Source of the DNA: Rhizobium sp. BK650
GTDB lineage: Bacteria; Pseudomonadota; Alphaproteobacteria; Rhizobiales; Rhizobiaceae
Length of the DNA: 64,000 bases
Reading direction: 5' to 3'
Assembly (NCBI RefSeq): GCF_014195325.1
Contig: NZ_JACIBK010000004.1
Location: 361,320 to 425,319, forward strand
The position numbers were made by a program, and so were the translations under genes. Of this stretch, positions 20,009 through 29,323 are shown in pieces. The notes beneath the pieces were generated by a model, which did no database searches, had not been told where the DNA came from, and saw only the letters and a program-made list of their open reading frames with translations. Position 1 is the stretch's first letter; every line of letters begins with the position of its first letter.

Positions 20009-21331
20009 ATGCGTCTGTCCCGCTTCTTTATGCCCATCCTCAAGGAAAATCCCAAGGAGGCGGAAATCGTCTCCCATCGGCTGATGCTGCGTGCCGGCAT
20101 GATCCGTCAGCAGTCGCAGGGTATCTATTCTTGGCTGCCGATCGGCAAGAAGGTGCTGGACAAGGTCAACAACATCATCCGCGAAGAGCAGAACCGTGCG
20201 GGCGCAATCGAGCTTCTGATGCCGACGCTGCAGTCGGCTGAGCTCTGGCAGGAGAGCGGACGTTACGACGCCTACGGCAAGGAGATGCTGCGCATCAAGG
20301 ACCGCCAGGATCGTCCGATGCTTTATGGCCCGACGAATGAGGAAATGGTGACGGATATTTTCCGTTCGTACGTGAAGTCCTACAAGAATCTGCCGCTCAA
20401 TCTCTATCACATCCAGCTGAAATTCCGCGACGAGATCCGTCCGCGCTTCGGCACCATGCGTTCGCGCGAATTCATGATGAAGGATGCCTATTCCTTTGAC
20501 CTGACGCGCGAAGGCGCTGAGCACTCCTACAACAAGATGTTCACCGCCTACCTGCGCACCTTCGATCGTCTCGGCCTGCGCGCCATCCCGATGCGCGCCG
20601 ATACCGGCCCGATCGGCGGCAATCTCAGCCATGAATTCATTATCCTGGCTGATACCGGCGAGTCGGAGGTTTTCTGCCACAAGGATTTCGTCAATTTCGA
20701 TATCCCCGCCGAGAATACGGATTTCGACAGCGTCGACGGTCTGAAGTCGATCTTTGACAAGTGGACGTCGCTTTATGCCGCGACTTCGGAAATGCACGAC
20801 GAGGCGACCTTCAACGCCATTCCGGAAGCCGAGCGCCTTTCTGCGCGTGGCATCGAAGTCGGTCATATTTTCTACTTCGGTACGAAGTATTCCGAGCCGA
20901 TGGGCGCGAAGGTGCAGGGTCCGGATGGCAAAGAGCACTTCGTTCACATGGGGTCCTACGGTATCGGCCCAACGCGCCTTGTTCCCGCCATCATCGAAGC
21001 ATCGCATGATGAGAACGGAATCATCTGGCCGGAATCGGTCGCACCCTTCGATGTCGTGGTCATCAACATGAAGGCCGGTGACGAGGCGTGCGACGACACC
21101 TGCGAGCTGATCTATGCGGCGCTGACCAAGGCAGGCAAGGACGTGCTCTATGACGACACGGACGATCGTGCTGGCACCAAGTTTGCGACCGCTGACCTGA
21201 TTGGCGTGCCGTACCAGATTATTGCCGGTCCGCGTGCGGTCGCGAACGGCGAAGTGGAAGTGAAGGACCGCAAGACCGGCGCCCGCGAGACGATGACCAT
21301 CGAAGCGGCGATCAACAGGTTCGTGGCCTAA
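20009..21331 (+). CDS. proS: prolyl-tRNA synthetase (short alphaproteobacterial type)
   Basis: A 440-residue class II synthetase that charges tRNA-Pro. Motif 2 ([21 protein letters not shown]) and motif 3 ([16 protein letters not shown]) are present, with an anticodon-binding domain at the C-terminus (from about residue 345). The roughly 180-residue editing (INS) domain between motifs 2 and 3 found in E. coli ProS is absent, as is usual for the alphaproteobacterial short form. Ala-tRNA-Pro editing must then be done by a separate protein. The ATG at 20009 gives [20 protein letters not shown]. lolC follows after 16 bases. Confidence 0.97.
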   Translation: MRLSRFFMPILKENPKEAEIVSHRLMLRAGMIRQQSQGIYSWLPIGKKVLDKVNNIIREEQNRAGAIELLMPTLQSAELWQESGRYDAYGKEMLRIKDRQDRPMLYGPTNEEMVTDIFRSYVKSYKNLPLNLYHIQLKFRDEIRPRFGTMRSREFMMKDAYSFDLTREGAEHSYNKMFTAYLRTFDRLGLRAIPMRADTGPIGGNLSHEFIILADTGESEVFCHKDFVNFDIPAENTDFDSVDGLKSIFDKWTSLYAATSEMHDEATFNAIPEAERLSARGIEVGHIFYFGTKYSEPMGAKVQGPDGKEHFVHMGSYGIGPTRLVPAIIEASHDENGIIWPESVAPFDVVVINMKAGDEACDDTCELIYAALTKAGKDVLYDDTDDRAGTKFATADLIGVPYQIIAGPRAVANGEVEVKDRKTGARETMTIEAAINRFVA

Positions 21332-21347
21332 GAAAGACGGAGGCGAA

Positions 21348-22652
21348 ATGGCAGAGGCAGCAGTGGACCGGAGTTCCAAATCCGGCTTGGGTCCGGCTGG
21401 CAAGCCATTCTCCACCTTTGAACGCCTTGTGGCGTGGCGCTATCTGCGCGCTCGCCGCAAGGAGGCATTCATCTCTGTCATTGCCGGCTTCTCCTTCGTC
21501 GGCATCATGCTGGGCGTTGCGACGCTGATCATCGTCATGGCCGTCATGAACGGCTTCCGCACCGAGCTCGTCTCGCGCATCCTCGGCATCAACGGCCACA
21601 TGATCATCCAGCCGGTCGATGGTCCGTTCACCGACTATGCCGACCTCGTGAAGAAATTCGAGGCGGTGCCCGGCATTAAGATGGCGCTGCCATTGGTGGA
21701 GGGCCAGGTGCTGGCCTCCTCGCAGACCGGCGGCAGCACCGGCGCGCTGGTGCGTGGCACCCGAGCCGAAGATCTGAGCAAGCTCAAGGCCGTCTCCGAC
21801 AACATCAAGTCCGGCGATATGGTCGGCTTTGCCGCTGGCGACAGCGTTCTCGTCGGCACGCGCATGGCCGAACAGCTGGGATTGCGCGCCGGCGATCTGA
21901 TCACGCTGACGTCGCCGGAAGGTGACGTGACGCCGATGGGCGTTAATCCGCGCATCAAGTCCTACAAGATCTCCGGCCTCTTCGAGATCGGCATGTCGGA
22001 ATACGACTCCTCGATCATCTACATGCCGCTCGAGGAATCACAGCTTTATTTCAATGCCGACGGGCTGGTACAGTCGATCGAGCTCTTTGTGAACAACCCT
22101 GATGACATCGATAATCTTCGGCCCAAGGTCGAAGAGGCCGCTGGCCGGCAGGTCGCTATTACCGACTGGCGCCAGCGCAACCAGACCTTCTTCTCCGCTC
22201 TCCAGGTGGAGCGTAACGTCATGTTCATGATCCTGACGCTGATCGTGCTCGTTGCCGCGCTCAACATTATCTCTGGCCTCATCATGCTGGTGAAGGACAA
22301 GGGCAGCGATATTGCGATCCTGCGCACCATGGGCGCAAGTTCGGGCGCCATCATGCGCATCTTCTTCATGACTGGAGCCGCAATCGGCATTGTTGGTACG
22401 ATCGCCGGCGTGCTGCTCGGTGTGCTCGTCTGCATCAACATCGAGTCGATCCGGCAGTTCTTCTCCTGGGTATCGGGCACGGTGCTTTTCGACCCGCAGC
22501 TTTACTTCCTGAGCCAGCTGCCGGCGGAAATGGATATCAGCGAAACGGTGTCCGTCGTGGTGATGGCGCTGACGCTCTCCTTCATCGCCACGATCTTCCC
22601 GGCCTGGCGCGCCTCCCGCCTCGACCCCGTCCAGGCCCTCCGTTACGAATAG
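21348..22652 (+). CDS. lolC: lipoprotein-releasing ABC transporter permease LolC/E
   Basis: A 434-residue inner-membrane permease of the LolCDE system, which extracts outer-membrane lipoproteins from the inner membrane for LolA. The layout is typical: one N-terminal helix ([20 protein letters not shown]), a large periplasmic MacB-like domain (about 70-270), and three C-terminal helices with the FtsX-domain motif [20 protein letters not shown]. Only one permease gene is seen, so the transporter is probably a homodimer of this protein plus LolD, as in many alphaproteobacteria. Confidence 0.94.
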   Translation: MAEAAVDRSSKSGLGPAGKPFSTFERLVAWRYLRARRKEAFISVIAGFSFVGIMLGVATLIIVMAVMNGFRTELVSRILGINGHMIIQPVDGPFTDYADLVKKFEAVPGIKMALPLVEGQVLASSQTGGSTGALVRGTRAEDLSKLKAVSDNIKSGDMVGFAAGDSVLVGTRMAEQLGLRAGDLITLTSPEGDVTPMGVNPRIKSYKISGLFEIGMSEYDSSIIYMPLEESQLYFNADGLVQSIELFVNNPDDIDNLRPKVEEAAGRQVAITDWRQRNQTFFSALQVERNVMFMILTLIVLVAALNIISGLIMLVKDKGSDIAILRTMGASSGAIMRIFFMTGAAIGIVGTIAGVLLGVLVCINIESIRQFFSWVSGTVLFDPQLYFLSQLPAEMDISETVSVVVMALTLSFIATIFPAWRASRLDPVQALRYE

Positions 22653-22708
22653 GGCTTCGATCCAAGGTCATGCATGATCCAAGGCCAAATCCAAGGAATG
22701 CCGCATTC

Positions 22709-23392
22709 ATGAAACGCAACGTCGTTCTCAAGCTTTCGGGCGTCGAGCGCCATTACGGGCAGGGCGAAACGCTGCTGACCATCCTCAAGGGGGCGGATTT
22801 CTCCCTGACGAGCGGCGAGATGGTGGCGCTGGTTGCGCCATCAGGCACCGGCAAGTCGACGCTGTTGCATGTCGCTGGGCTACTGGAGCATCCTGACGGT
22901 GGCGAGGTAACGGTCAATGGTCGCCCCTGTGACGGCCTCTCTGACGACAAGCGCACGGCGATCCGCCGCAGCGAAATCGGTTTCGTCTATCAGTTTCATC
23001 ACCTGCTGCCGGAATTCTCGGCACAGGAAAACATCATGATGCCACAGCTCATCGCCGGCCTCTCCTGGAAAGAGGCGGGCGAGCGGGCAAAGATGCTTCT
23101 GGATTACATGCGCATCGGCCATCGCGGCATGCATCGCCCAGGAGAGCTTTCCGGCGGCGAGCAGCAGCGTGTGGCGATTGCGCGCGCCGTCGCCAATGCG
23201 CCGAGCCTGCTTCTGGCCGACGAGCCGACCGGCAACCTCGACCCGGAAACCGCAAGCTACGTCTTCGACGCTTTGGAAGCGCTGGTGCGGCAGTCCGGTC
23301 TTGCTGCGCTGATCGCCACGCACAACCATGAGCTCGCCGGACGTATGGACCGGCGCGTGACGATTTCCGACGGCAAGGTGGTGGATTTCTGA
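22709..23392 (+). CDS. lolD: lipoprotein-releasing ABC transporter ATP-binding protein LolD
   Basis: A 227-residue ATPase that powers LolC. Walker A is APSGTGKST, the signature is [14 protein letters not shown] and Walker B is [12 protein letters not shown]; the LolD/MacB-type [18 protein letters not shown]-loop is also present. The frame is open from ATG 22670, but ATG 22709 ([14 protein letters not shown]) has AAGGAA at the right distance and fits the family. It ends three bases before the convergent DUF5680 gene. Confidence 0.95.
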   Translation: MKRNVVLKLSGVERHYGQGETLLTILKGADFSLTSGEMVALVAPSGTGKSTLLHVAGLLEHPDGGEVTVNGRPCDGLSDDKRTAIRRSEIGFVYQFHHLLPEFSAQENIMMPQLIAGLSWKEAGERAKMLLDYMRIGHRGMHRPGELSGGEQQRVAIARAVANAPSLLLADEPTGNLDPETASYVFDALEALVRQSGLAALIATHNHELAGRMDRRVTISDGKVVDF

Positions 23393-23395
23393 TTA

Positions 23396-23857
23396 TCACG
23401 GGATGATCAGCCCGCCGCGATAGTCGAGCTCATAGGCTTTTCGTCCAGCCACCTCGATGAATTCGTGACCGCGAAAATGCGTGCAATCGCCTTCGCTTGT
23501 ATCGACATAGCGCCCGAGCGAATGATCGAAGATCATGCCGCCGAGGAAGCGGCCTTGCTTGTAGAGCTGTGAAAGCGCGGCGGTGATGATGGTGCCGGCA
23601 ACAGTCCCGTCGATGATCGCGGGCTCCATGATGTGCCCGAAATAGTTCATCGCCCAGACCGGCTTTTCCTCCAGCCACACCACTTCCTGGCCGGCAAAGT
23701 CCGTGCCGCCGAAATAGCTGTCGAGATAGCGCCAGATGCCGCGCCTGTAGCTGATGTCGTGGGCACCGATCCGGTAGGATGGCTGCGCCTTGGCGCCGGC
23801 GACATAGCTTTGCGATTTGGCTTCGACAATGAAGTTGTTGAGTTCCAAAACGTCCAT
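23396..23857 (-). CDS. DUF5680 domain protein
   Basis: A 153-residue cytosolic protein matching the DUF5680 family: aromatic-rich, with ISYRRGIWRYLDSYFGGTDF and GQEVVWLEEKPVWAMNYFG. The function is unknown. It lies convergent to lolD and divergent from the SOS-boxed microgene; the LexA-type operator at 23920 sits in the shared 109-base promoter region, so this gene could also be SOS-responsive. Confidence 0.8.
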   Translation of the reverse strand: MDVLELNNFIVEAKSQSYVAGAKAQPSYRIGAHDISYRRGIWRYLDSYFGGTDFAGQEVVWLEEKPVWAMNYFGHIMEPAIIDGTVAGTIITAALSQLYKQGRFLGGMIFDHSLGRYVDTSEGDCTHFRGHEFIEVAGRKAYELDYRGGLIIP

Positions 23858-23910
23858 AGTCCCTCCGCTCCGATGTTAACCATGTCCCGCAGAAGCGGGG
23901 GGTAAACCTG

Positions 23911-23940
23911 TTGACAACAGAACATACATGGAACAAATTA
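23911..23940 (+). promoter_or_regulatory. SOS operator (LexA box) overlapping a promoter, upstream of the 28-codon microgene
   Basis: GAACATACATGGAACA at 23920-23935 is an exact match to GAAC-N7-GAACA, the alphaproteobacterial LexA operator (a direct repeat, GTTC-N7-GTTC on the other strand). It lies between a perfect -35 TTGACA (23911-23916) and an A/T-rich -10 candidate (23934-23940), the position expected for repression by LexA. The operator family is established knowledge; its use here is inference. Confidence 0.75.
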
Positions 23941-23966
23941 AAAACATAAGAGCAAAGGAGAGCCAA

Positions 23967-24053
23967 ATGACTGACATGATCCGTGATATCGCAGCATTCA
24001 CCTCCATCGCAATGTTCGTTGCCAGCTTCTCGCTGATCGTCATGGCAATGTAA
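23967..24053 (+). CDS. 28-residue membrane microprotein, probably SOS-induced
   Basis: A 29-codon reading frame (28 residues plus stop) with a good ribosome site (AAAGGAG at 23954-23960, six bases before ATG). The peptide starts with a short charged segment (MTDMIRD) and then has one hydrophobic span of about 20 residues (IAAFTSIAMFVASF, SLIVMAM), a single-pass inner-membrane topology. It is a complete transcription unit: promoter with LexA box at 23911-23940, ORF, then a Rho-independent terminator at 24084-24103, all between the DUF5680 gene and dnaE. Size, topology and SOS control resemble the 29-residue Caulobacter division inhibitor SidA. Homology is not shown, and a toxin-like TisB-type role is the alternative. 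Confidence 0.7.
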   Translation: MTDMIRDIAAFTSIAMFVASFSLIVMAM

Positions 24054-24083
24054 GAATTCAGGGGATCGCATGGCAGCCATGCG

Positions 24084-24103
24084 GTCCCGAAGCGGGACTT
24101 TTT
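24084..24103 (+). terminator. Rho-independent terminator after the 28-codon microgene
   Basis: GTCCC (24084-24088), loop GAAGC, GGGAC (24094-24098), then TTTTT. A second perfect hairpin, CGCATGG-CAG-CCATGCG (24067-24083), stands directly before it. Together they end the microgene transcript before dnaE. Confidence 0.8.
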
Positions 24104-24169
24104 CTGGACAGAATCGCCTTCAATGCCGACAATGCGCGCTCTTCATTGAGACGGTTGGAAAGGCATATC

Positions 24170-27100
24170 ATGGCGGATGCGGAACAGGGTGCGATCGGCG
24201 GAAAGCCGGGCTTCGTTCATCTAAGGGTTCATTCCGCCTATTCGCTGCTCGAAGGCGCGCTGCCTCTCAAAAAGATCCTCTACAAGGCAGCTGGCGATAG
24301 CCAGCCGGCGATCGCCATTACCGATACCAACAATCTTTTCGTCGCTCTGGAATTTTCCCAGAAAGCGATGGACGAAGGCCTGCAGCCGATCATCGGTTGC
24401 CAGGTGTCGATCGACATGGAAGACGGCCTTGAAACCGAAAAACGGGGAGGCCAGCAGGCGCTGGTCAAGCTGCCGTCCATCGTGCTTCTGTCCGCGACGG
24501 ATGCGGGCTACGAGCGGCTGGTCGATCTCGTCAGCCGCGCCTACCTCGGCGGCGAGGGTAACTCGACCGTCCATATCCGCTCCTCCTGGTTGGATGAGAT
24601 CGGCACGGAAGGTTTGATCGCTCTGACGGGTGCCTCGACCGGGCCGATCGACATGCCGCTGAAGGACGGCCATACCGCCCAGGCTGAGACACGTCTGCTG
24701 ACGCTGAAGCGCATCTTCGGAGACCGGCTCTATGTCGAGCTGCAGCGGCACGGGACTTACGACAAGCGGCACGAGCAGAAGATTGTCGGCCTCGCCTATA
24801 AGCACGACCTGCCGCTGGTCGCGACCAACGAGGCCTTCTTCCCGACGCGTGACGATTATGATGCCCACGACGCGCTGATGGCGGTTGCCCATAACGCCAT
24901 TGTTTCCGACGACAGCCGTTTCCGTCTCTCTCCGGATCACTACCTGAAGAGCCGCGCCGAAATGGAAAAGCTCTTCGCCGATCTGCCTGAGGCGCTCGAA
25001 AATACCGTCGAGATCGCGCGGCGCTGCTCCTTCGTGCTGAAGACCCGCAAGCCGATTCTGCCGCGCTTCACCGGCGCCACGACCGATCCCGAAGAGGCCG
25101 AACGCGCTGAGGCGCTCGAACTCCGCCGTCAGGCGCAGGAGGGGCTCGATATGCGTCTGGCCACGCTCGGCATGTCGGCTGGGTACGAGGAGAAGGATTA
25201 CCGCGAGCGGCTGGAATTCGAGCTTAGCGTCATCGAGCGTATGAAGTTCCCCGGCTACTTCCTGATCGTGGCCGACTTCATCAAATGGGCCAAGCAGCAT
25301 GATATCCCTGTCGGACCGGGGCGCGGTTCGGGTGCAGGCTCGCTGGTTGCCTATGCTCTGACGATCACCGACGTCGATCCGCTGCGCTTTTCGCTGCTCT
25401 TCGAACGCTTCCTCAATCCGGAACGCGTCTCGATGCCGGACTTCGATATCGACTTCTGCCAGGACCGCCGCGAAGAGGTGATCCGCTATGTGCAGCGCAA
25501 GTACGGGCGTGAGCAGGTGGCGCAGATCATCACCTTCGGTTCGCTGCAGGCGCGCGCCGCTTTGCGAGACGTCGGCCGCGTGCTGGAAATGCCCTACGGC
25601 CAGGTCGACAAGATCTGCAAGCTGGTGCCGAACAACCCGGCAAACCCGACGCCGCTTTCCAAGGCGATCGAGGAAGAGCCGAAGCTGCAGGAAGAGGCGG
25701 CAAAGGAGCCGGTCGTCGCGCGCCTGCTCGATATCGCTCAGAAGATTGAAGGCCTTTACCGCCACGCCTCGACCCACGCCGCCGGTATCGTGATCGGCGA
25801 CCGTCCACTGTCGAAGCTTGTGCCGATGTATCGTGATCCGCGATCCGATATGCCGGTCACGCAGTTCAACATGAAGTGGGTGGAGCAGGCCGGCCTCGTG
25901 AAGTTCGACTTCCTCGGCCTGAAGACGTTGACCGTGCTCAAGGTCGCCGTCGATTTCTGCAAGAAGCGCGGGATCGAGGTGGATCTTGCCAAGATCCCGC
26001 TCGACGACAAGAAGACCTACGAGATGCTCTCGCGTGGCGAAACTGTCGGCGTGTTCCAGGTTGAAAGTGCCGGCATGCGCAAGGCGCTGATTGGCATGAG
26101 GCCGGACTGTATCGAGGACATCATCGCGCTCGTGGCGCTGTATCGTCCAGGCCCGATGGAGAACATCCCGACCTACAATGCCCGCAAGCATGGTGACGAA
26201 GAGCTGGAATCGATCCATCCGATGATCGACCATCTGCTTAAGGAAACCCAGGGCGTTATCGTTTACCAGGAACAGGTGATGCAGATCGCCCAGGTCCTGT
26301 CCGGCTATTCGCTCGGCGAAGCCGATCTTCTGCGCCGCGCCATGGGTAAGAAGATCAAGGCCGAAATGGACCAGCAGCGCGAACGCTTCGTCGACGGTGC
26401 GGTCAAGAACGGAGTCTCGAAGCCGCAGGCCGACAACATTTTCGAACTCTTGGCAAAGTTCGCGAACTACGGCTTCAACAAGTCCCATGCGGCAGCCTAC
26501 GCCATCGTCTCCTACCAGACGGCTTATATGAAGGCGCATTACCCGGTCGAATTCCTGGCCGCCTCGATGACGCTCGATATGTCGAACACGGAAAAGGTCA
26601 ACGACTTCCGCCAGGATGCCAAGCGTCTTGGCATCGAGGTGGTCGCCCCCTCCGTCCAGACCTCTTTCCGCCATTTCGAGACTGGCGATAACCGCATCTA
26701 TTATGCGCTTGCAGCCCTTAAGGGCGTTGGTGAGTCCGCTGTCGACCACATCGTCGAAATGCGTGGCGACAAGCCTTTTGCCAGCATCGAGGATTTCTGC
26801 CTGCGGATCGATCCGCGTCAAGTCAACCGCCGTGTATTGGAAAGCCTGATCTATGCCGGCGCCTTCGATTGCTTCAATCTCGACCGGGCCCAGCTTTCGG
26901 CAGGCCTCGACCGCGTACTTGGCTATGCGCAGCGCGCCCAGGAAAACAAGCTGAGCGGCCAGTCGGATATTTTTGGCGGGGCGCTGTCCTCAGGCCCGGA
27001 AAAGATCGCCCTGCCGCCGTTCTCCCCATGGCTTGCCTCCGAGCGCCTGCTCAAGGAATTCCAGGTGCTGGGCTTCTACCTGACGGCCCACCCGCTCGAC

Positions 27101-27655
27101 AGCTACAACAACATCCTGCAGAAGATGCGCGTACAGACTTTCGCGGACTTCTCCACGGCCGTAAAGCAGGGTGCCGCCAATGGGCGTTTGGCAGGAACGG
27201 TGATTTCCAAGCAGGAGCGCAAGACGCGCACCGGCAACAAGATGGGCATCATCGTCTTCTCGGATTCCTCGGGCCAGTTCGAAGCCGTGCTCTTCTCGGA
27301 GATGCTGAATCAGTATCGGGATGTGCTGGAGCCCGGAAAATCCTTCGTCATCACGGCTGTCGGCGAAGAGCGGCCGGAAGGTGTCAGCCTGCGTCTGCAG
27401 ACCATCCAGTCGCTTGAAGAAAAGTCGCTGCAGATGCAGAAGGCGCTGCGCGTCTATGTCCGCGATTCGGGACCTCTGCGCGCCGTCGCGGCGCATCTGA
27501 ACGCCAAGGGCGATGGCCTCGTTTCCTTCATCGTCATCAAGGAAGAGGGCAAACGCGAAGTCGAGGTAGTGTTGCAGGACAAGTACCGCATCACGCCGGA
27601 GATTGCCGCGGCCTTGCGGGCTGCCCCTGGTGTGGTCGACGTCGAACTCGTCTAA
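24170..27655 (+). CDS. dnaE: DNA polymerase III subunit alpha
   Basis: A 1161-residue replicative polymerase subunit (DnaE1 type). The PHP domain is at the N-terminus (FVHLRVHSAYSLLEGALPL). The C-family polymerase core includes the catalytic acidic motif PDFDIDFCQDRREEV and VGPGRGSGAGSLVAYAL. The tandem helix-hairpin-helix and OB domains follow (GTVISKQERKTRTGNKMG near residue 1012). The frame is open from ATG 24146, but ATG 24170 (MADAEQGAIGG) after TTGGAAAGG is the better start. The immediate upstream gene is the SOS microgene. Confidence 0.97.
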   Translation: MADAEQGAIGGKPGFVHLRVHSAYSLLEGALPLKKILYKAAGDSQPAIAITDTNNLFVALEFSQKAMDEGLQPIIGCQVSIDMEDGLETEKRGGQQALVKLPSIVLLSATDAGYERLVDLVSRAYLGGEGNSTVHIRSSWLDEIGTEGLIALTGASTGPIDMPLKDGHTAQAETRLLTLKRIFGDRLYVELQRHGTYDKRHEQKIVGLAYKHDLPLVATNEAFFPTRDDYDAHDALMAVAHNAIVSDDSRFRLSPDHYLKSRAEMEKLFADLPEALENTVEIARRCSFVLKTRKPILPRFTGATTDPEEAERAEALELRRQAQEGLDMRLATLGMSAGYEEKDYRERLEFELSVIERMKFPGYFLIVADFIKWAKQHDIPVGPGRGSGAGSLVAYALTITDVDPLRFSLLFERFLNPERVSMPDFDIDFCQDRREEVIRYVQRKYGREQVAQIITFGSLQARAALRDVGRVLEMPYGQVDKICKLVPNNPANPTPLSKAIEEEPKLQEEAAKEPVVARLLDIAQKIEGLYRHASTHAAGIVIGDRPLSKLVPMYRDPRSDMPVTQFNMKWVEQAGLVKFDFLGLKTLTVLKVAVDFCKKRGIEVDLAKIPLDDKKTYEMLSRGETVGVFQVESAGMRKALIGMRPDCIEDIIALVALYRPGPMENIPTYNARKHGDEELESIHPMIDHLLKETQGVIVYQEQVMQIAQVLSGYSLGEADLLRRAMGKKIKAEMDQQRERFVDGAVKNGVSKPQADNIFELLAKFANYGFNKSHAAAYAIVSYQTAYMKAHYPVEFLAASMTLDMSNTEKVNDFRQDAKRLGIEVVAPSVQTSFRHFETGDNRIYYALAALKGVGESAVDHIVEMRGDKPFASIEDFCLRIDPRQVNRRVLESLIYAGAFDCFNLDRAQLSAGLDRVLGYAQRAQENKLSGQSDIFGGALSSGPEKIALPPFSPWLASERLLKEFQVLGFYLTAHPLDSYNNILQKMRVQTFADFSTAVKQGAANGRLAGTVISKQERKTRTGNKMGIIVFSDSSGQFEAVLFSEMLNQYRDVLEPGKSFVITAVGEERPEGVSLRLQTIQSLEEKSLQMQKALRVYVRDSGPLRAVAAHLNAKGDGLVSFIVIKEEGKREVEVVLQDKYRITPEIAAALRAAPGVVDVELV

Positions 27656-27890
27656 TGGGAAGGGGCGACCGGCCGTGCGCCGGTTGCCTTGGCTTATTGG
27701 CTGGCTTGTAGTCGGCATCTATGCCGATCACGATCAGTGCGAGGCTGGTTTCGAAGGAGGACCAGCCCAGCGGCTGCACACTGCATGAAACTATCGAGGC
27801 GCTCATGTCCGGACGGAGATGTATCAGACGAGAATCATCGCCGCCGGCCGAAGCTTCGAGGGGCGCGCCAGCGAGAAGCCTTGCTAGGCC

Positions 27891-29135
27891 TCAGCTCTCG
27901 CGTGTTATGGTGATGAATTCGGTACCTTCGGTGGTCTCGGGACTAAGGCCCGTATCAGAGATCGTCAACGTCGAGCCGGGCGAGATGAGCGCGTCGATCC
28001 GGTGACGGGTTTCGTCCGGAATCGAGATGCGGCTGAGCGCCTTGGCGATCGGCCGACCGCTGATGATCGAGCTTTCCTGATTGGTGATGCCGAGCCGCTT
28101 TACCATCTCGCGGGACAGGTTGTTTTCCAGCGTCACGCCCAGCCAGTCCGCCGTGCCCGCCGTCTCATCGACGGCATGCAGGGAGAAGAAATGCGTACCG
28201 AGCGCGAGGCTCGGATCGGCGATCGTGACGGGCGCCTCGAAAAGCGGCTTGAAATCCTGCCGCACCATGATGAGGCCGTTCGGTGGCTCGCCTTTGCCGG
28301 CCGCTGCGTAAACCTCCCTCAGGAGCGTGTCCGTTATCAGCCCCCTGTCTCGGGCGAATTCCTTCGGCCTGAGCGCCTTGAAAGCATTGATGGCCTGAAC
28401 GGTCGAAGGGCCGGCCAGCCCGTCCGGCTCGCCAGCGGTAAAGCCGAGCCGGTTCAGCAGGGTCTGGATATCGATGACGTTCTCACGCAGCGTGCGGCGT
28501 GTGATCAGCATGCTGATCGGCGAGGTTTCCGCAGCCGGCGCCTGCAGCTGGATCAGCGGCAGGGAAGCCGTGGTCTCGTTCATCGCAACCTGCACCTGTG
28601 TCTTCGCATCGCCGATGGCCGGACGAAGCTCCACGTCCGAAAGCAGCGGCGCCGGCTCTGGCCGATCCGGGTGGAAAAGTGTCGGATGATCGATTGGCTC
28701 GGGCGTCAGTTCGCTGTCGGTGATGATGACGGGCACACCCATCTCGGTCATCTTGTAGAGCGATTGCGCAAAGGCGCCGGGCATGCGCACGCAGCCATGC
28801 GAGGCTGGATAACGCGGCACGGAATTGGACTCGTGCAGCGCGATGCCGGACCATGTCAGCCGCTGCATGAAGGGCATCGGCGCGTTCGAATAAATGTTGG
28901 ATTCGTGGTACTTCTGCTTCTCGATAACGGAGAAGATGCCGCTCGGCGTTGTATGCCCGTCCTTGCCGCTCGAGATCTTGGAGGTCGCGACGACCTCCGC
29001 ACCGTCGTAGACGGCGAGCGACTGTTTATCCTTGGACACGAATATCTGCAGTGTGCGCGCATCGGTGGCAAAAGCCGGATGAACGAGAGCGGTTGCCGAC
29101 AGCAACCCGATAAGGACGCTTACCTGTACAGACAT
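27891..29135 (-). CDS. L,D-transpeptidase with peptidoglycan-binding domain
   Basis: A 414-residue exported cell-wall enzyme. The signal peptide is MSVQVSVLIGLLSATALVHP with cleavage near AFA-T (residue 23). The YkuD catalytic domain covers about residues 27-140, with the SHGCVRM motif and nucleophile Cys115. A peptidoglycan-binding type 1 domain lies near residue 240 (QTLLNRLGFTAGEPDGLAG). Such enzymes make 3-3 cross-links or attach proteins to peptidoglycan. The frame extends upstream to 29222, but Met at 29135 starts the signal sequence. The 235-base gap after dnaE (27656-27890) holds only a weak hairpin at 27668-27684. Confidence 0.92.
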   Translation of the reverse strand: MSVQVSVLIGLLSATALVHPAFATDARTLQIFVSKDKQSLAVYDGAEVVATSKISSGKDGHTTPSGIFSVIEKQKYHESNIYSNAPMPFMQRLTWSGIALHESNSVPRYPASHGCVRMPGAFAQSLYKMTEMGVPVIITDSELTPEPIDHPTLFHPDRPEPAPLLSDVELRPAIGDAKTQVQVAMNETTASLPLIQLQAPAAETSPISMLITRRTLRENVIDIQTLLNRLGFTAGEPDGLAGPSTVQAINAFKALRPKEFARDRGLITDTLLREVYAAAGKGEPPNGLIMVRQDFKPLFEAPVTIADPSLALGTHFFSLHAVDETAGTADWLGVTLENNLSREMVKRLGITNQESSIISGRPIAKALSRISIPDETRHRIDALISPGSTLTISDTGLSPETTEGTEFITITRES

Positions 29136-29323
29136 GACGCAATACACCACATGCACAAAACGCCTGGAGTTAAGCACGCGAAGTTTAACGAAGGCTTGAA
29201 TAGGCGCTCGCCCATCGATCACGAGATTGTGGAATATTGGAGCCTGGCTATGATCACGCGGTAAAGAATTGCGATGCCACGTTACCGGAAGCGGAAACTG
29301 TGCCGGCCTCGAGCAAAGAGAGC

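Noticed and set aside
24221..26821. An 866-codon open frame on the minus strand opposite dnaE.
   Set aside because: Antisense to conserved PHP and polymerase domains; no support for its own start or function.
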